Assembly (NCBI GenBank): GCA_963575745.1
Contig: CAUYUJ010016369.1
Span: forward strand, 163,501 to 227,500
Source of the DNA: Prorocentrum cordatum
Taxonomy: Eukaryota > Sar > Dinophyceae > Prorocentrales > Prorocentraceae
Direction of reading: 5' to 3'
DNA length: 64,000 bases
The notes below the pieces were generated by a model. The model was given only the letters and a program-made list of their open reading frames with translations, was not told the DNA's origin and searched no databases. The position numbers were made by a program, and so were the translations under genes. Positions 14,036 through 23,898 of this stretch are shown here, piece by piece; the stretch's first letter is position 1; every line of letters starts with the position of its first letter.

Positions 14036-15616
14036 TCAAGCAAAGACAACGCCCTTGAGAGGCATGCTTTTGTCATTGTACCATATGGTTACCCATCGTA
14101 AACCGTAGTTGAGGATAGGTATTTGTACCGCAAAGAACTTGTCAAAGACTCCGAAATGAATGATTGGGCCGTATATGTGGCCCTTGTTCATGAGGACCTT
14201 GGTGTTGTGATTGCCCTTGGGGTAGTGATTATCATAATGATAACAATTGGTAGATCCCCAATTCTTAGTGACAATGAAGTCCCCCATGCGAACATCATTA
14301 AATATAGGCCGACGGTTCCAATCTTTCTGTGAAATATTTGATGTGATGGGTCGAAGAGCTTCTCGGCAGTATGACATAGCGATTAACCATTCTTTATCTT
14401 CTGTTTTGTGCTCGCATTCGTCGATCATACCACGAACCATTTGTTCGTCCAAGGCGCCGGCGCCAAATATGCGGCCAGCAGGGGTTGCCCCCAGCTGAGG
14501 GGCAATCGGTCGCTGAGCCGAAGATGCTGATGCTGACGGCGTCCTTGGCTGCTGATCCATGTCGTGATCCATGTCAGCTGGTGTAATCCCAGGACGGTTA
14601 TCGATGAACTCCTGCCCAGGAAGAACGGCACACATTTCGTACTTGCTCAATGGTTGTCTCGCGGCCAATGGCGGATAGTCCCAGGGCGGACCCTCGGGCC
14701 ATATCTGCTGGCCGTGCGCGTGGCGTGGTTGGAGACGGCGAATTGCAATGGCTGCCGCTGCTGGAACCACGTCCTCTGTCATAATAGCGCCTTGAGCGCC
14801 CAACCAAAATCTGCAACCAGCTTTTGTGGCGATCTCCATGTTGATCACCAGCTCGGCCTCGTTCTTGTAGTGATTGAACGTGTATGATTGTACCGAGGTG
14901 TGGGGATTCTTCTGGACATTGTCTATATATGTGCTGGAACTGAAGAATGCCTCCGTGCGTTGTGATGGTTTGTGATGCTTGTCTCCCTGAGAAGATGGAT
15001 CAACGTAGCCGGGAATGATCCCTGTCTTGAGGATGTTGCGCCAAGCACGGAATGTCGTGCCGTGGTGGAGGTATTTCACGTCTGTCCATTGTAGGCTCTC
15101 CCAGCCCATGTTCCACGGTTTGGAAAGTGGATTGACGCAACTGTGGCCTCCAACACATCGAATGGCAATAACGCTGTTCCAATCGAAACAGCTGGGATCA
15201 CCTCCCTCGGGGATTGGTTTGGCGTATATCTCGATCCGATTCTTCAGCGGGTCAATATGTTTCTGGAACGCGCGAATGATGAAGATCGGGTAATAATCGT
15301 TCCAATCGGGATACCCATCTTTCTCACCGTCTTTTTGGAAGTGCGTCATGGCCGCATCCATGGATGGTCCGTTGTGGTTTTCACGGTCACTGAATTTCCA
15401 TTGGACCATCTCCTGAAAGGATTTCCAATTACTTGGAATATTACACTCACGATCTGTTGTCTTCGGCCAAATGTTGATACGTCGATCGTGAAATTGATTA
15501 ATGTAGAACTTCTTGTAGTGGATCTCGTGGCGTAACATCGTCGCGATGTCTTTGCTCATGTATTTGGGTCCTCCGAGCCACTCATCAAGTAATTCAGGAC
15601 CATAACGTATATCGTC
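14036..15616 (-). CDS. Tpt1/KptA-like RNA 2'-phosphotransferase domain protein carried by the retrotransposon
   Basis: The family removes a 2'-phosphate from RNA ends using NAD+, producing ADP-ribose 1'',2''-cyclic phosphate; some members ADP-ribosylate nucleic-acid ends. Numbering from the ATG at 15559: MSKDIATMLRHE matches the N-terminal SK-LS--LRH motif (Arg10, His11); IRCVGGHS matches the R-QGHS motif (Arg134, His139); LHHGT (165-168) matches the Y-HGT motif; and QRTEAFFSSS supplies the fourth conserved basic residue (Arg201). These correspond to yeast Tpt1 Arg23, His24, Arg71 and Arg138. The spacing from LRH to R134 is about 70 residues longer than in yeast, so there is an insertion. A C-terminal region of about 220 residues (282-507) is unassigned. 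The frame is open upstream to a TAG at 15617, and the residues there are protein-like, so the domain was probably the C-terminal part of a larger protein. No standalone tRNA-repair genes lie nearby; its context is purely the retroelement. Confidence 0.8.
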   Translation of the reverse strand, partial: DDIRYGPELLDEWLGGPKYMSKDIATMLRHEIHYKKFYINQFHDRRINIWPKTTDRECNIPSNWKSFQEMVQWKFSDRENHNGPSMDAAMTHFQKDGEKDGYPDWNDYYPIFIIRAFQKHIDPLKNRIEIYAKPIPEGGDPSCFDWNSVIAIRCVGGHSCVNPLSKPWNMGWESLQWTDVKYLHHGTTFRAWRNILKTGIIPGYVDPSSQGDKHHKPSQRTEAFFSSSTYIDNVQKNPHTSVQSYTFNHYKNEAELVINMEIATKAGCRFWLGAQGAIMTEDVVPAAAAIAIRRLQPRHAHGQQIWPEGPPWDYPPLAARQPLSKYEMCAVLPGQEFIDNRPGITPADMDHDMDQQPRTPSASASSAQRPIAPQLGATPAGRIFGAGALDEQMVRGMIDECEHKTEDKEWLIAMSYCREALRPITSNISQKDWNRRPIFNDVRMGDFIVTKNWGSTNCYHYDNHYPKGNHNTKVLMNKGHIYGPIIHFGVFDKFFAVQIPILNYGLRWVTIWYNDKSMPLKGVVFA

Positions 15617-18600
15617 CTAATGTGGTAACGATATCCACTTCCATTCTGGAAAGCAACCAGATTGTGCAATATCAGGAGCGTGAGCAATCACACAATCGTC
15701 GCGTTGCAATTGATCGAACCATTCCTCGTCTTGCAGGCAAGCAAATCCATTGATCGCGGATGTACCCCGCAATACTGGAGAAACGTACGGGTGGTCGTCC
15801 ATGATGCCTGCTTGCAGCTTGTACCCTCGAATAGTGCATGCGTTAGCGAACATCCCGACCTGGCTGATGTCCTCGTACATAGAACGCTCGCAGCTGTCCT
15901 GCCATGACAATAAATTCACCGTGTGTGGAGAAGGGTCGTCGTCGGCAGGAGTTGCCTCCAGCTCCATCGCATCTAGGTCAGTGCCGTCGTCTGGGATCGG
16001 GACTGCCTCGGCTTTCGGGAGCTGATCTGCTGGCGGTTGGTCCGCTGGCGTAGGGTTTGTCAGCGGGCCAGGCGTTGATGGCTCTGGCACGGCTATCGGT
16101 TGCGGGCCAGGCTGCAGTGGCTCGGGCAATGGGCCTGGTGGTGCTGGCTGGTCCGCCTCGGCCGCCGCACGCCATACGGCAGTCGGAACACCAGGATCGT
16201 ATCCCAATGCCACACGATCCAATGCATTCTGTCTGAAGAATGTTTTGCATTCTTCGATGGTCTGTTGGTTTTCGGCAGCAGGGCCGATACGGTGAGATTT
16301 CAACCTGTTGCCTTCTGCAATGAGTCGTGATTTGGTCGCGTTATCGTCTCCGTCCAAATCGGTAATCTGCTGTAGAAACTGCTCAAACACAACCCAAGTA
16401 ACAGCATGTGCATCTTCAACTGTTTTGATGATCTTGGGGTGGAGGAGATCTTGTTTCTCGAATGAATCCCAGGACGCCCATGCCCCAGGATAGTCGTTGA
16501 TCAGCAGTACGAGGTACTTGAATAAGTCGTCGTATGCAGGACCAAATGGATCGTTCTGAGGAATAGCCTTGTTCGGCTCGCGAGGATCAAGTGCTGGTGG
16601 CTGTGTCGGGATTCCAGGAATAGGTACATTCGGATCACCTGCGGTAGCAGGCAGTGATGCCGGCAGCGTACCATCGGCACATGATGCCATCCAAGCACAA
16701 TGAGCCATCTCGCCTGCTGTCTGTGTCATCAGCGTCGTGAGGCTGAGATCTCTCTTCCATTCGTTTGCCATCCTCTCTCTGAAGTCGAAAGCCTCCATGA
16801 TCTCCTTGGCCTGTGTGTAGGCCCGCTCGTCCGTGACGGGAGTCAGGATGGGAGGCCTGAATGGATACGGCTGAGAAGGCAGTGACTGAATCAAAGCGCA
16901 GAAGTTACGATAGCATACTGCGTCGCAGAACCGTGCCGTAAACATTGCCATGTTGTGGTTGTTCTGTTTTGCATGCCAAGCCTGTGGCGTAATTCTACCG
17001 TACGCTTCTATCCAATGGTCTGATGGAAGAACTGTAATACCACGATTTTGCATCGTCCTGATCAAATCGTCCGTGTGGTAATCAAAGTTCGGGTGCGCGC
17101 CCCACTGTGCTGCTTTGCCGGGCCCCATAACCGTGGGGCAACGGAAATACTGCATCACATCGACAAAATGTGATACATCCACTTGCACGTGTACTGGCAT
17201 GAGCGTCGGGACGCAGCCCTCACATTCCATCTTCTGGAGCTCGCGCACGGCAGTCGGTGCTCGATCCTGGTGGCGACGCATGTCTACGGTGTTATGTCCG
17301 TGGTTGGCACATGCGATGTCGTTCGCGCTCCATACCACCATGGCATTGAGGCCTCTGCAATAGTGTCTTTGTTTCACATATGCAGGAAAATCATTGGCCC
17401 AATAATTGCAGATGACCTCGTTTAATTCACGCCACTTTTTGATAGAGGCATTGTCGCTGTATGACATGAGGCCTCTGGCCTCGCGGATCATCTTGATCAT
17501 GTTGCACTGCTCGAGGGTGGACTCAAACTTGTTGTTGAGAATAGCTGTGGTACGGCTCTCCTGTGTCTGCGTACGCTGTTCACGGAGTTCTGCCATGCCA
17601 TAGCGGGTGTCTCCACCAGCCTCTGGCAATTGAATGCAATCTTGGCCGATCGGCATGTCGTTCTGTTTGAACCATTCTTTGTAATTGCCAACGGAGAATG
17701 CCCACATCATGATGTCGTCGCGGATGATGGTCGACAAGTGCTCGAGAGTAGCGCCGCCCATGCATTCCGCGCGATTGAGGCGCGGCATAAATAGCGGTAC
17801 AAGTGCAACGTTTGATACTTTGGCGAGATGGTCTCGCTTCCGTGGACGGTTGAGCTCGTCAATGCCGTGACTTGGGTACTTCTTGTGCTTTGCACCCTTG
17901 GACCCTTTCTTGGGCTGCATAATCCATGTTGAATCGGTGTGCAAGTTGGTCCATTTGTATGCGCGTCCCGATGGACCGAAGGCATGATGCAAGAGAAGTC
18001 CCAGATCTTCTTGTACGAGTGAATACCACCCGTTATCTGAAAGAAGAGTAGAAACCAACCGGCCACCACAACACGCGCTGGACTTTGCTTGGTCAAGCTC
18101 GAGTGGGTCAAGGTCAGGACCAGGAGTAAGACCAGGGTCAACCCCAGAAGGAGTCTCGCCAATGAAGATGGAGCCCTCGTTGTATGGTTGCCAACGATAA
18201 GTATTTGTCATAGTCTCGTCGTTCTGTGGTATTGCCTGCCAGCCATCTGGTTGATCGGATGGTGTTGCCACCGTCTCGGAGTATGATCCGAAACCTCCGA
18301 AGCCTCCGCGTGCAGTCAGCCATGTGCTGAACTTGCGGCGGAATTTGCTTGTCTGGTTAATGTCGGAAGATGCTCGCATTTCGGTGACCAGATTATCTTC
18401 AACAACGTGGTCGATGTGTCCCGCAGTACCTGATGTCCTGGCTAAGCCAGGTGGGCGCGTGGGTAACTTGATCGTTGCACGATCAAGTTTAGGAGCATAG
18501 CTTGGGGTTGTCAATCCATTGCTGTATACATCAGAAGGTGCACAAGGACCATTTCCATAGTAGTGTTTTGTATCCTGAACGCTGTCCTCGGCATATTGTC

Positions 18601-19196
18601 CCAGTACTGCACTGCCAATTTTGGACCAATCGTTGTGAATCATCATCCACTCCGTCTTGAATATCACCGTCGTGGGGTCCATTGGCGGGCACTTGCGGTG
18701 CGCTCCTGGGTTCACTGCGTTCAAATGATCATGTAAACCACGAACACTTTCTTGCACAGACGAGTTACGAGTGAAGAGGCTGGAAATCATGCACATAGCC
18801 CTCATGAAAGACAGCCATGGTGTAGCCGTAAACGTGCTGTGCTCGCAGTTGGCGTCGCCGCCGACTGATCCACCAGTTTCGCTGATCCAACTCTTGACGT
18901 CGGCGGACGCAGAGCGGGCAATTTCTCGAATAGTGGATTCGTCGGGCACGCGGAGATCAAAATCTGCGCTGCGACCAGCGCGCCGTTGATGTATGTGTAT
19001 ATATATAGATATATCCATGATCAGGATCACGAAGACGACCAGTTTGAGCGTGGTACGTGAAGCCCACGCGGTCGTCGTCCTTGGCGTTCGGGTCGTACTC
19101 GGCATTGCAGCCGATGGGCCAGCCGATGAGGCGGAGCGGCTGTGCCTGATCCATCTCGTGGATGGGGGTATCGGGATTAGAACCGATCTCACTCAT
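15617..19196 (-). CDS. Large accessory protein (about 1,190 codons), function unknown
   Basis: The longest accessory ORF of the copia element, directly downstream of RNase H. An ATG at 19196 overlaps the RNase H stop as ATGA and opens 46 codons of protein-like sequence (MSEIGSNPDTPIHEMD). The main frame takes over after about 18969. An 88-nt interval (19056-18969) starting GTACC and ending TCGCAG would, if skipped, join the two frames in phase. The body is globular-looking with many conserved-type aromatics. It has a Pro-rich linker near residues 1010-1090 (PGPLPEPLQPGPQPIA), then about 80 residues that run into TAG 15617 and, in the same frame, into the Tpt1 domain. No catalytic motif that I recognise. 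Role unknown; its place suggests a polyprotein shared with the Tpt1 domain. Confidence 0.65.
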
Positions 19197-20434
19197 TTGC
19201 GCCTCGCACACGGCGAACAGGATGCCTGTAAGCTTTGTAGCTCGAGTCGTAAAATTGCTGCGGCATGAACGCACAATGAGTGTCCTAGACCTCTCTGTAT
19301 CCTGTGGAGGTGAGGGAGGATGGCGGGGCTGTCTACCGTGCGGGAACGGGCTCTCGAACGAGGCGTGCGCGAACCGGTAGTTGCGGCGGGTACACCAATG
19401 TGGTAAATACATGCACATATGCCCTCGTGATTGGCTTGTCCAACGCACTGCATTCCACATTCTGATCCTACCTCGCCCCATCGTTCTTTTTCTGTAAGTA
19501 ATATTTTGCATAGTTCCGGACATCCATCCAGTTTTGGAGGTTCTGCAACATGAGGTAAACCGTCGGGCCTCCGAGGCCCTTTCAGTGGTTTCCATGGTTT
19601 CTTTGGAGGACATTGTACCGGAGCAACGGGAAAGATGAGCGAGTGTTCCAAGAGGTCCCTCCAGAGGTCTGCTTTCTTTGGCTCGAAATGTTTGGTCATC
19701 ATATCTGCAATCTGATCTTTTGTACCTACATATTGGAGCTCGATATGTTCGAGTTGGCATGTCCCGCATATCCAATCCAGGTTAATACGGTGAGTACGAT
19801 GAAGATGACGAAGTGCTGGTGTACGTCCCTTTTGGACAATATTGATCACGGCCCGGTTATCCTCGAGGACGATAAGACGCACTTTGGGAGAACTGATCTC
19901 CTGAGCTGGTTCTGGATCCACGTGCAATACGGTACACTCATGGGATATCGTACGCCTCTTTGGAGGCGTAGGTAACTCCGTCTTCAGCGGTAGTTGCCTA
20001 CGGCTAGGAGAAGATCCCCTTGTGGGGGGTGCCTTGCGAGGCGATGGGTTGCGCCTCTTTTTGGCGGCCAACGTCGGACACGTCGCCGTGTCGGCGCGCC
20101 CCTGGCAGCCCAGGCAAGCATTCTTCTCTTTGCATGTTTTGGCAACTCCCACCACGGCTTCCCAGAATGAGAGTAGTGGTAGTCCTTTCAGCCGTAGTGC
20201 TGAGTCAAGAGCAACGATCTCGGATTCAGTAGATGAGTGCGATACAACCGTTTGTTTCTTACACACAGCGTTGACCGGGAAGAACGTATTAGGGCCAACA
20301 AGCGCGGCGAAGACGCCGGTAGTGGACTTGGATGACGTAATGCAATCGGCGAACGAAGCGTCAGTGAAGAGCATGATGGATAATTTGTCTGACAAATCAC
20401 CTATCCATCCGTGTAAACAATGTGTACGCGTCAT
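19193..20434 (-). CDS. Ty1/copia RNase H, frame-shifted from RT
   Basis: Degrades the RNA of RNA-DNA hybrids during reverse transcription. The copia-type RNase H pattern is complete: LFTDASFADC (first Asp), KSTTGVF, KKQTVVSHSSTESEI (Glu), then VLEDNRAVI (Asp) and KDQIADMMTKHF (last Asp). About 85 residues rich in K/R/P, including CLGCQGRADTATC, separate the Glu helix from the third acidic residue; this insertion is unusual. The domain is one frame away from RT. The RT-RNase H junction (20440-20475) holds a TAA and a TGA in the RT frame, so this copy is broken there. The C-terminal 120 residues contain CGMQCVGQANHEGICAC, a small Cys-rich motif of unknown role. Confidence 0.85.
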   Translation of the reverse strand: MTRTHCLHGWIGDLSDKLSIMLFTDASFADCITSSKSTTGVFAALVGPNTFFPVNAVCKKQTVVSHSSTESEIVALDSALRLKGLPLLSFWEAVVGVAKTCKEKNACLGCQGRADTATCPTLAAKKRRNPSPRKAPPTRGSSPSRRQLPLKTELPTPPKRRTISHECTVLHVDPEPAQEISSPKVRLIVLEDNRAVINIVQKGRTPALRHLHRTHRINLDWICGTCQLEHIELQYVGTKDQIADMMTKHFEPKKADLWRDLLEHSLIFPVAPVQCPPKKPWKPLKGPRRPDGLPHVAEPPKLDGCPELCKILLTEKERWGEVGSECGMQCVGQANHEGICACIYHIGVPAATTGSRTPRSRARSRTVDSPAILPHLHRIQRGLGHSLCVHAAAILRLELQSLQASCSPCARRK

Positions 20435-20472
20435 ATCAATCGATGTAGACGTTTATCACACGTGGTATTCCA

Positions 20473-22707
20473 TTAGGTAATTTCCCTGGCTAGCATACAT
20501 ACTGGATGTAGAAGATCGAAACGACAGCAACGTGCCAGGTAGAGAATCTTCATCAGTACACTCGCCGCGCCCTGGCCAAAGATGCCCTCATCGGAGTAAT
20601 CGGAGTCGGCGAAGGAGGTGTCCTCGATGCCAGGGGTTTCAGCGTCAGGTAGGTCATCGTATGTGACTGGTACGGATTCTGTTGTAGTAGATGGTGTATC
20701 GACCGATCTTGCTGGGCTGGATGATCGTGGCCGCGCATTGAGGACGCTAGTAGGTCTGGCGACCGACCCGGAGGATGCAGGCGATTTGGATCGCGAAGTC
20801 CTCGGCGAGTCGGACCGTTTCCGACGTGACCCGGGTCCCTGGGCGCGCTTGGAAGCGCATTCCAGGTACCGCTCAATGCACTGATCAGTAAAACCAAGCA
20901 TATCATGTCGAATTCCACGAACTTGTTTGGCTGTATTGTAATCATTTTCACTGTGTACGGGCAACATAGCTCGTATGGTAGACATTCTTTTGTCGAAGAT
21001 GTTCTGCGGTACATCGTATGCCTGTTGTCCACAGCCAAGATATTGCGAGTATGGAGTAGGTGGATCCAAGTCAATACCGCTTTTGCGGATATAATCCCGG
21101 CCAGCTTGTAGATTGTTAGCTGGCCCGGCTAATTTGAAGTTGTCCACATATACTGAAAGTATCAGTCCCAGTCTGTTGTGTCTCCATACGCATTCCCATC
21201 CTGGAATAGGCTCGAAACCAAAGCTTCCCAAGCATGTGCGACACTTGCGTCCCCAAAAGACCCCTGCAAGAGGGTGTCCGTATAGTGCCAATCGTAATCG
21301 GCAAACTGGATTCTTGTATTTTGACCAGGATGCCGGTTGGCGCCATTTGGGTATGGTAATCCAAGTATCGACTGGATCGATTCGTCCGTCGCCATATAGT
21401 AATGCCTGAGCGTAGGCTCCAGGTGCATCACTTTGTTCGCCTGCATATTGTGGCAATAGCGCAATAGCATCGCAAAGTTTGGAAGCCTCAATATGCGAAG
21501 CACTGGAAGCTGCGTCGGCGAATATGGCGGCCAAACCAGTTTCATCTTTGCCTGTATTGCCCTGAACCACCACTCTGCCTTTAAATTTACGTAGATCAGG
21601 TGGACGTTCTTCGTGTTTGACGGAAGATAGCTCCAAGATATTGAAGAAATGAACTTTCGTCCCAGTGCGAAGGGCTTGTGACTCAATATCAGCTTTTTCT
21701 GCAACAGTCTCCAACATCCACGTTTGTTTATTTTCCAATCTCTCGTATTCTTTTCGTAGGGCTTCCTGTGCACGTGGTTCTACGGCAACTTCTTTCTTAC
21801 TCGGGCTTCTGGTAACTAGGGCCGGGCGTGCCCATGAGGAATCGGGGGTTTTGTCTCTGTGTGCCGGTATGTAGGTCGTCTCACGTGGCATAGTGGGTAT
21901 TGCTACCGACTGGGTGAACTGGCGTATATGCGGGTTCATGGTCCCAAAGTCGGTCCCCTCACTATCCACAAGTACCAAAGCACGTTCTTCTCCAGCGTGC
22001 TGTTGTGGGGTTTGGCGGTAGTACAGTACCGTAGTAATGTCACGTGGCCCACCAGGTAGTTTGGCATACAGTATCTCTTTGTTCGTCACGCCCTTGACGT
22101 TTTCGTCACGGATGACCGCGCCGTTGTCAGTGTCGTACGTAATCCTTCGTTCCACAGTATTCCATGTGGGTCCGCCGGATGCAGTGGTACGGAAATTGTT
22201 GACCTGTTTGTCCTGTCTTGTCCACACTCGAAGTGCAGCTCGGTCACGAATCTCACGAGCTCGTTTAACGTCTTCGGCGTACTCGATTTCTTTCTTCTGT
22301 TGTCCACGAGATAAGGTTTTCCAATGCTCTGGAAGAATGTGATCAGGACGCGTAGTAGTCTGTACACGTGTCTCGCGGCCACGGACCACCATTTTGCCAT
22401 CTGGCGTTATCTTTGGAAGCTCATAGAATCGAACCAGGCCGGTCCATGGCTCGCTCAACTCCCTGTGGTCGTTGGCGCTGACACCGTCCCAAACATCGCG
22501 AAAGTCACTTTCTCCTTCAAAAATAGAAGTCGTCTTGAAATCTCGTGTCACGTCGAGTTGATCAACAGGTACAGGTATGTTCATGACGTCGTCCGTCGGG
22601 ATGAACAATTTCTTGCGTGGAGTACGTATATGTCTGATGACGCAATATCCGCGCTGTTCCCAATAGTCGGGCTCTGGCGCTGGTGCAGCAACTTCAGAGG
22701 CCGATGC
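20473..22707 (-). CDS. Ty1/copia reverse transcriptase (pol segment)
   Basis: Copies element RNA into DNA. RVT_2-type landmarks: FKGRVVVQGN upstream of the fingers; QSDAPGAYAQALL (motif A, first catalytic Asp); CRLRLALYGHPLAGVFW (the copia C-L-KALYG-QA pattern); and SVYVDNFKLAG (motif C). The usual YVDD is YVDN, so the second Asp is replaced by Asn. A Ser/Arg/Pro-rich insertion (GSRRKRSDSPRTSRSKSP) lies before the connection to RNase H. The frame continues from integrase through TAA 22708-22710, and the residues on both sides are protein-like (WEQRGYCVIRH after the stop). It ends at TAA 20473. Confidence 0.88.
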   Translation of the reverse strand, partial: ASASEVAAPAPEPDYWEQRGYCVIRHIRTPRKKLFIPTDDVMNIPVPVDQLDVTRDFKTTSIFEGESDFRDVWDGVSANDHRELSEPWTGLVRFYELPKITPDGKMVVRGRETRVQTTTRPDHILPEHWKTLSRGQQKKEIEYAEDVKRAREIRDRAALRVWTRQDKQVNNFRTTASGGPTWNTVERRITYDTDNGAVIRDENVKGVTNKEILYAKLPGGPRDITTVLYYRQTPQQHAGEERALVLVDSEGTDFGTMNPHIRQFTQSVAIPTMPRETTYIPAHRDKTPDSSWARPALVTRSPSKKEVAVEPRAQEALRKEYERLENKQTWMLETVAEKADIESQALRTGTKVHFFNILELSSVKHEERPPDLRKFKGRVVVQGNTGKDETGLAAIFADAASSASHIEASKLCDAIALLPQYAGEQSDAPGAYAQALLYGDGRIDPVDTWITIPKWRQPASWSKYKNPVCRLRLALYGHPLAGVFWGRKCRTCLGSFGFEPIPGWECVWRHNRLGLILSVYVDNFKLAGPANNLQAGRDYIRKSGIDLDPPTPYSQYLGCGQQAYDVPQNIFDKRMSTIRAMLPVHSENDYNTAKQVRGIRHDMLGFTDQCIERYLECASKRAQGPGSRRKRSDSPRTSRSKSPASSGSVARPTSVLNARPRSSSPARSVDTPSTTTESVPVTYDDLPDAETPGIEDTSFADSDYSDEGIFGQGAASVLMKILYLARCCRFDLLHPVCMLAREIT

Positions 22708-23049
22708 TTAGATATCAGCGGCTTTGTCTTCCGTTGTCATCATAGACGGGTCATCCCATTCTTTAGGGTAGGAAAGTGGAGGATCGGGCATTGGTTTGTC
22801 GCCCAAGGGGCGAGAAGTAGATGCCTTGACCTCATCGTGTGCCTCAGGGTTGTGGTGTCGCAGGGTACCTTCTTTCACTGGGTAAGTGAAATTGCCATCC
22901 GGGATGATGATGTCTTTGACTCTGTGCACGTGACACAGTTCCCCATCGGGGTTCTTTGCGTATGTAGCCGTGTCCAAGACAAGATAGTCACCTGACCATC
23001 GTCCACCAGAGTGTAAATGGTAACCCATGAATAACCCTTCCCGAGTATT
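22708..23049 (-). pseudogene. Integrase C-terminal/linker part of pol between two nonsense codons
   Basis: Same frame as integrase and RT, bounded by TGA 23050-23052 and TAA 22708-22710. It includes GGRWSGDYLVLDTATYAK and VHRVKDIIIPDGNF, a beta-rich pattern like the C-terminal domain of copia integrases. The sequence reads through both stops without loss of protein character, so the stops look like recent lesions of one continuous pol. Confidence 0.65.
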
Positions 23050-23898
23050 TCATTTGAACTTTGCAGTCTCGTTATTAATCTCGGGGTTGAGGCATTTCCA
23101 AAAGATCCGAGCACCGAATGGAATGCAGTGCCCGGGAAAACTTTCACCAAAACGTATTTCATGAGCTGTCTTATCGACATGCTCCTCGTTGAGGGCAGCA
23201 ACGCCCGTGGATGTATGCACAAAATTATGTCCACAGCAAAAGGCTTGCATGGCCTCTTTCCACCATTCATGTCCCAGACCAGACATATGTAACATAGCTC
23301 TCGCACCGAGAATGACAATCTTGACGATGCGCTCGATCAATCCATTCGTTTGCGGACGATGCGGCGTACTCGTGTCGCGTCTCCATCCCAGTTGGCGGCA
23401 AGCCTTCTGAAGCTCTCCAGAATTGTCTGTATAGATGTGCTTCACCTCATCGTTCGCGGCGATGAACTGTTGAAAGGATGCCTTTGTGGTAGCTGCGTCT
23501 TTGTGTAGTGCTGGGTAGGCCGTGAAGATGCCGGTGTATCTATCCAGGACAACAAGTGCATGCTTGTCGCCGTGCTGGTCTGCGGCATCGTCTGCCAGGA
23601 CGATATGGTCGGCAGTTGAAGCTTCCCCAAACTTCTTCGGGATTAAAGCTTCGTAGGCTGTATCCTCGTCGGTGGGGTCTGCCGGTGGATGTGGTTTGCG
23701 CTGTCGTCGACACGGAGCATTCTGCGCCATCGTGCGAGAACAAATTTTACAGTCAGGGTGTTTTGGACTGTGGGTCATGTAATGCATCGGGTCAATCGGT
23801 TTCTTCTGTCTGCTTGGAAGAACACGATCAGTGTCGTGGTGCACTAGTGTGAGTGTCTCCGTCGGAATGTCGGTATCTGCTTGAGCTGTATATGCTAG
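23050..23898 (-). CDS. Ty1/copia integrase (zinc-binding and DDE catalytic core)
   Basis: Inserts element DNA into the genome. Zinc-binding residues lie in THSPKHPDCKIC. The catalytic core shows TADHIVLADD (first Asp) with VVLDRYTGIFTAYP next to it, IYTDNSGELQKACRQLGW (second Asp) and TPHRPQTNGLIERIVK (Glu). The Asp-to-Glu gap is about 30 residues, shorter than the textbook 35. The frame starts one phase away from protease, after a run of six C on the plus strand (23899-23904), so a single indel or a ribosomal frameshift separates the two. It ends at TGA 23050. Confidence 0.88.
   Translation of the reverse strand, partial: LAYTAQADTDIPTETLTLVHHDTDRVLPSRQKKPIDPMHYMTHSPKHPDCKICSRTMAQNAPCRRQRKPHPPADPTDEDTAYEALIPKKFGEASTADHIVLADDAADQHGDKHALVVLDRYTGIFTAYPALHKDAATTKASFQQFIAANDEVKHIYTDNSGELQKACRQLGWRRDTSTPHRPQTNGLIERIVKIVILGARAMLHMSGLGHEWWKEAMQAFCCGHNFVHTSTGVAALNEEHVDKTAHEIRFGESFPGHCIPFGARIFWKCLNPEINNETAKFK

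Noticed and set aside
18969-19056. Hydrophobic stretch LKLVVFVILIMDISIYIHI as a membrane segment
   Set aside because: It lies in the interval that looks like an intron or out-of-phase sequence, so I do not count it as part of the protein.
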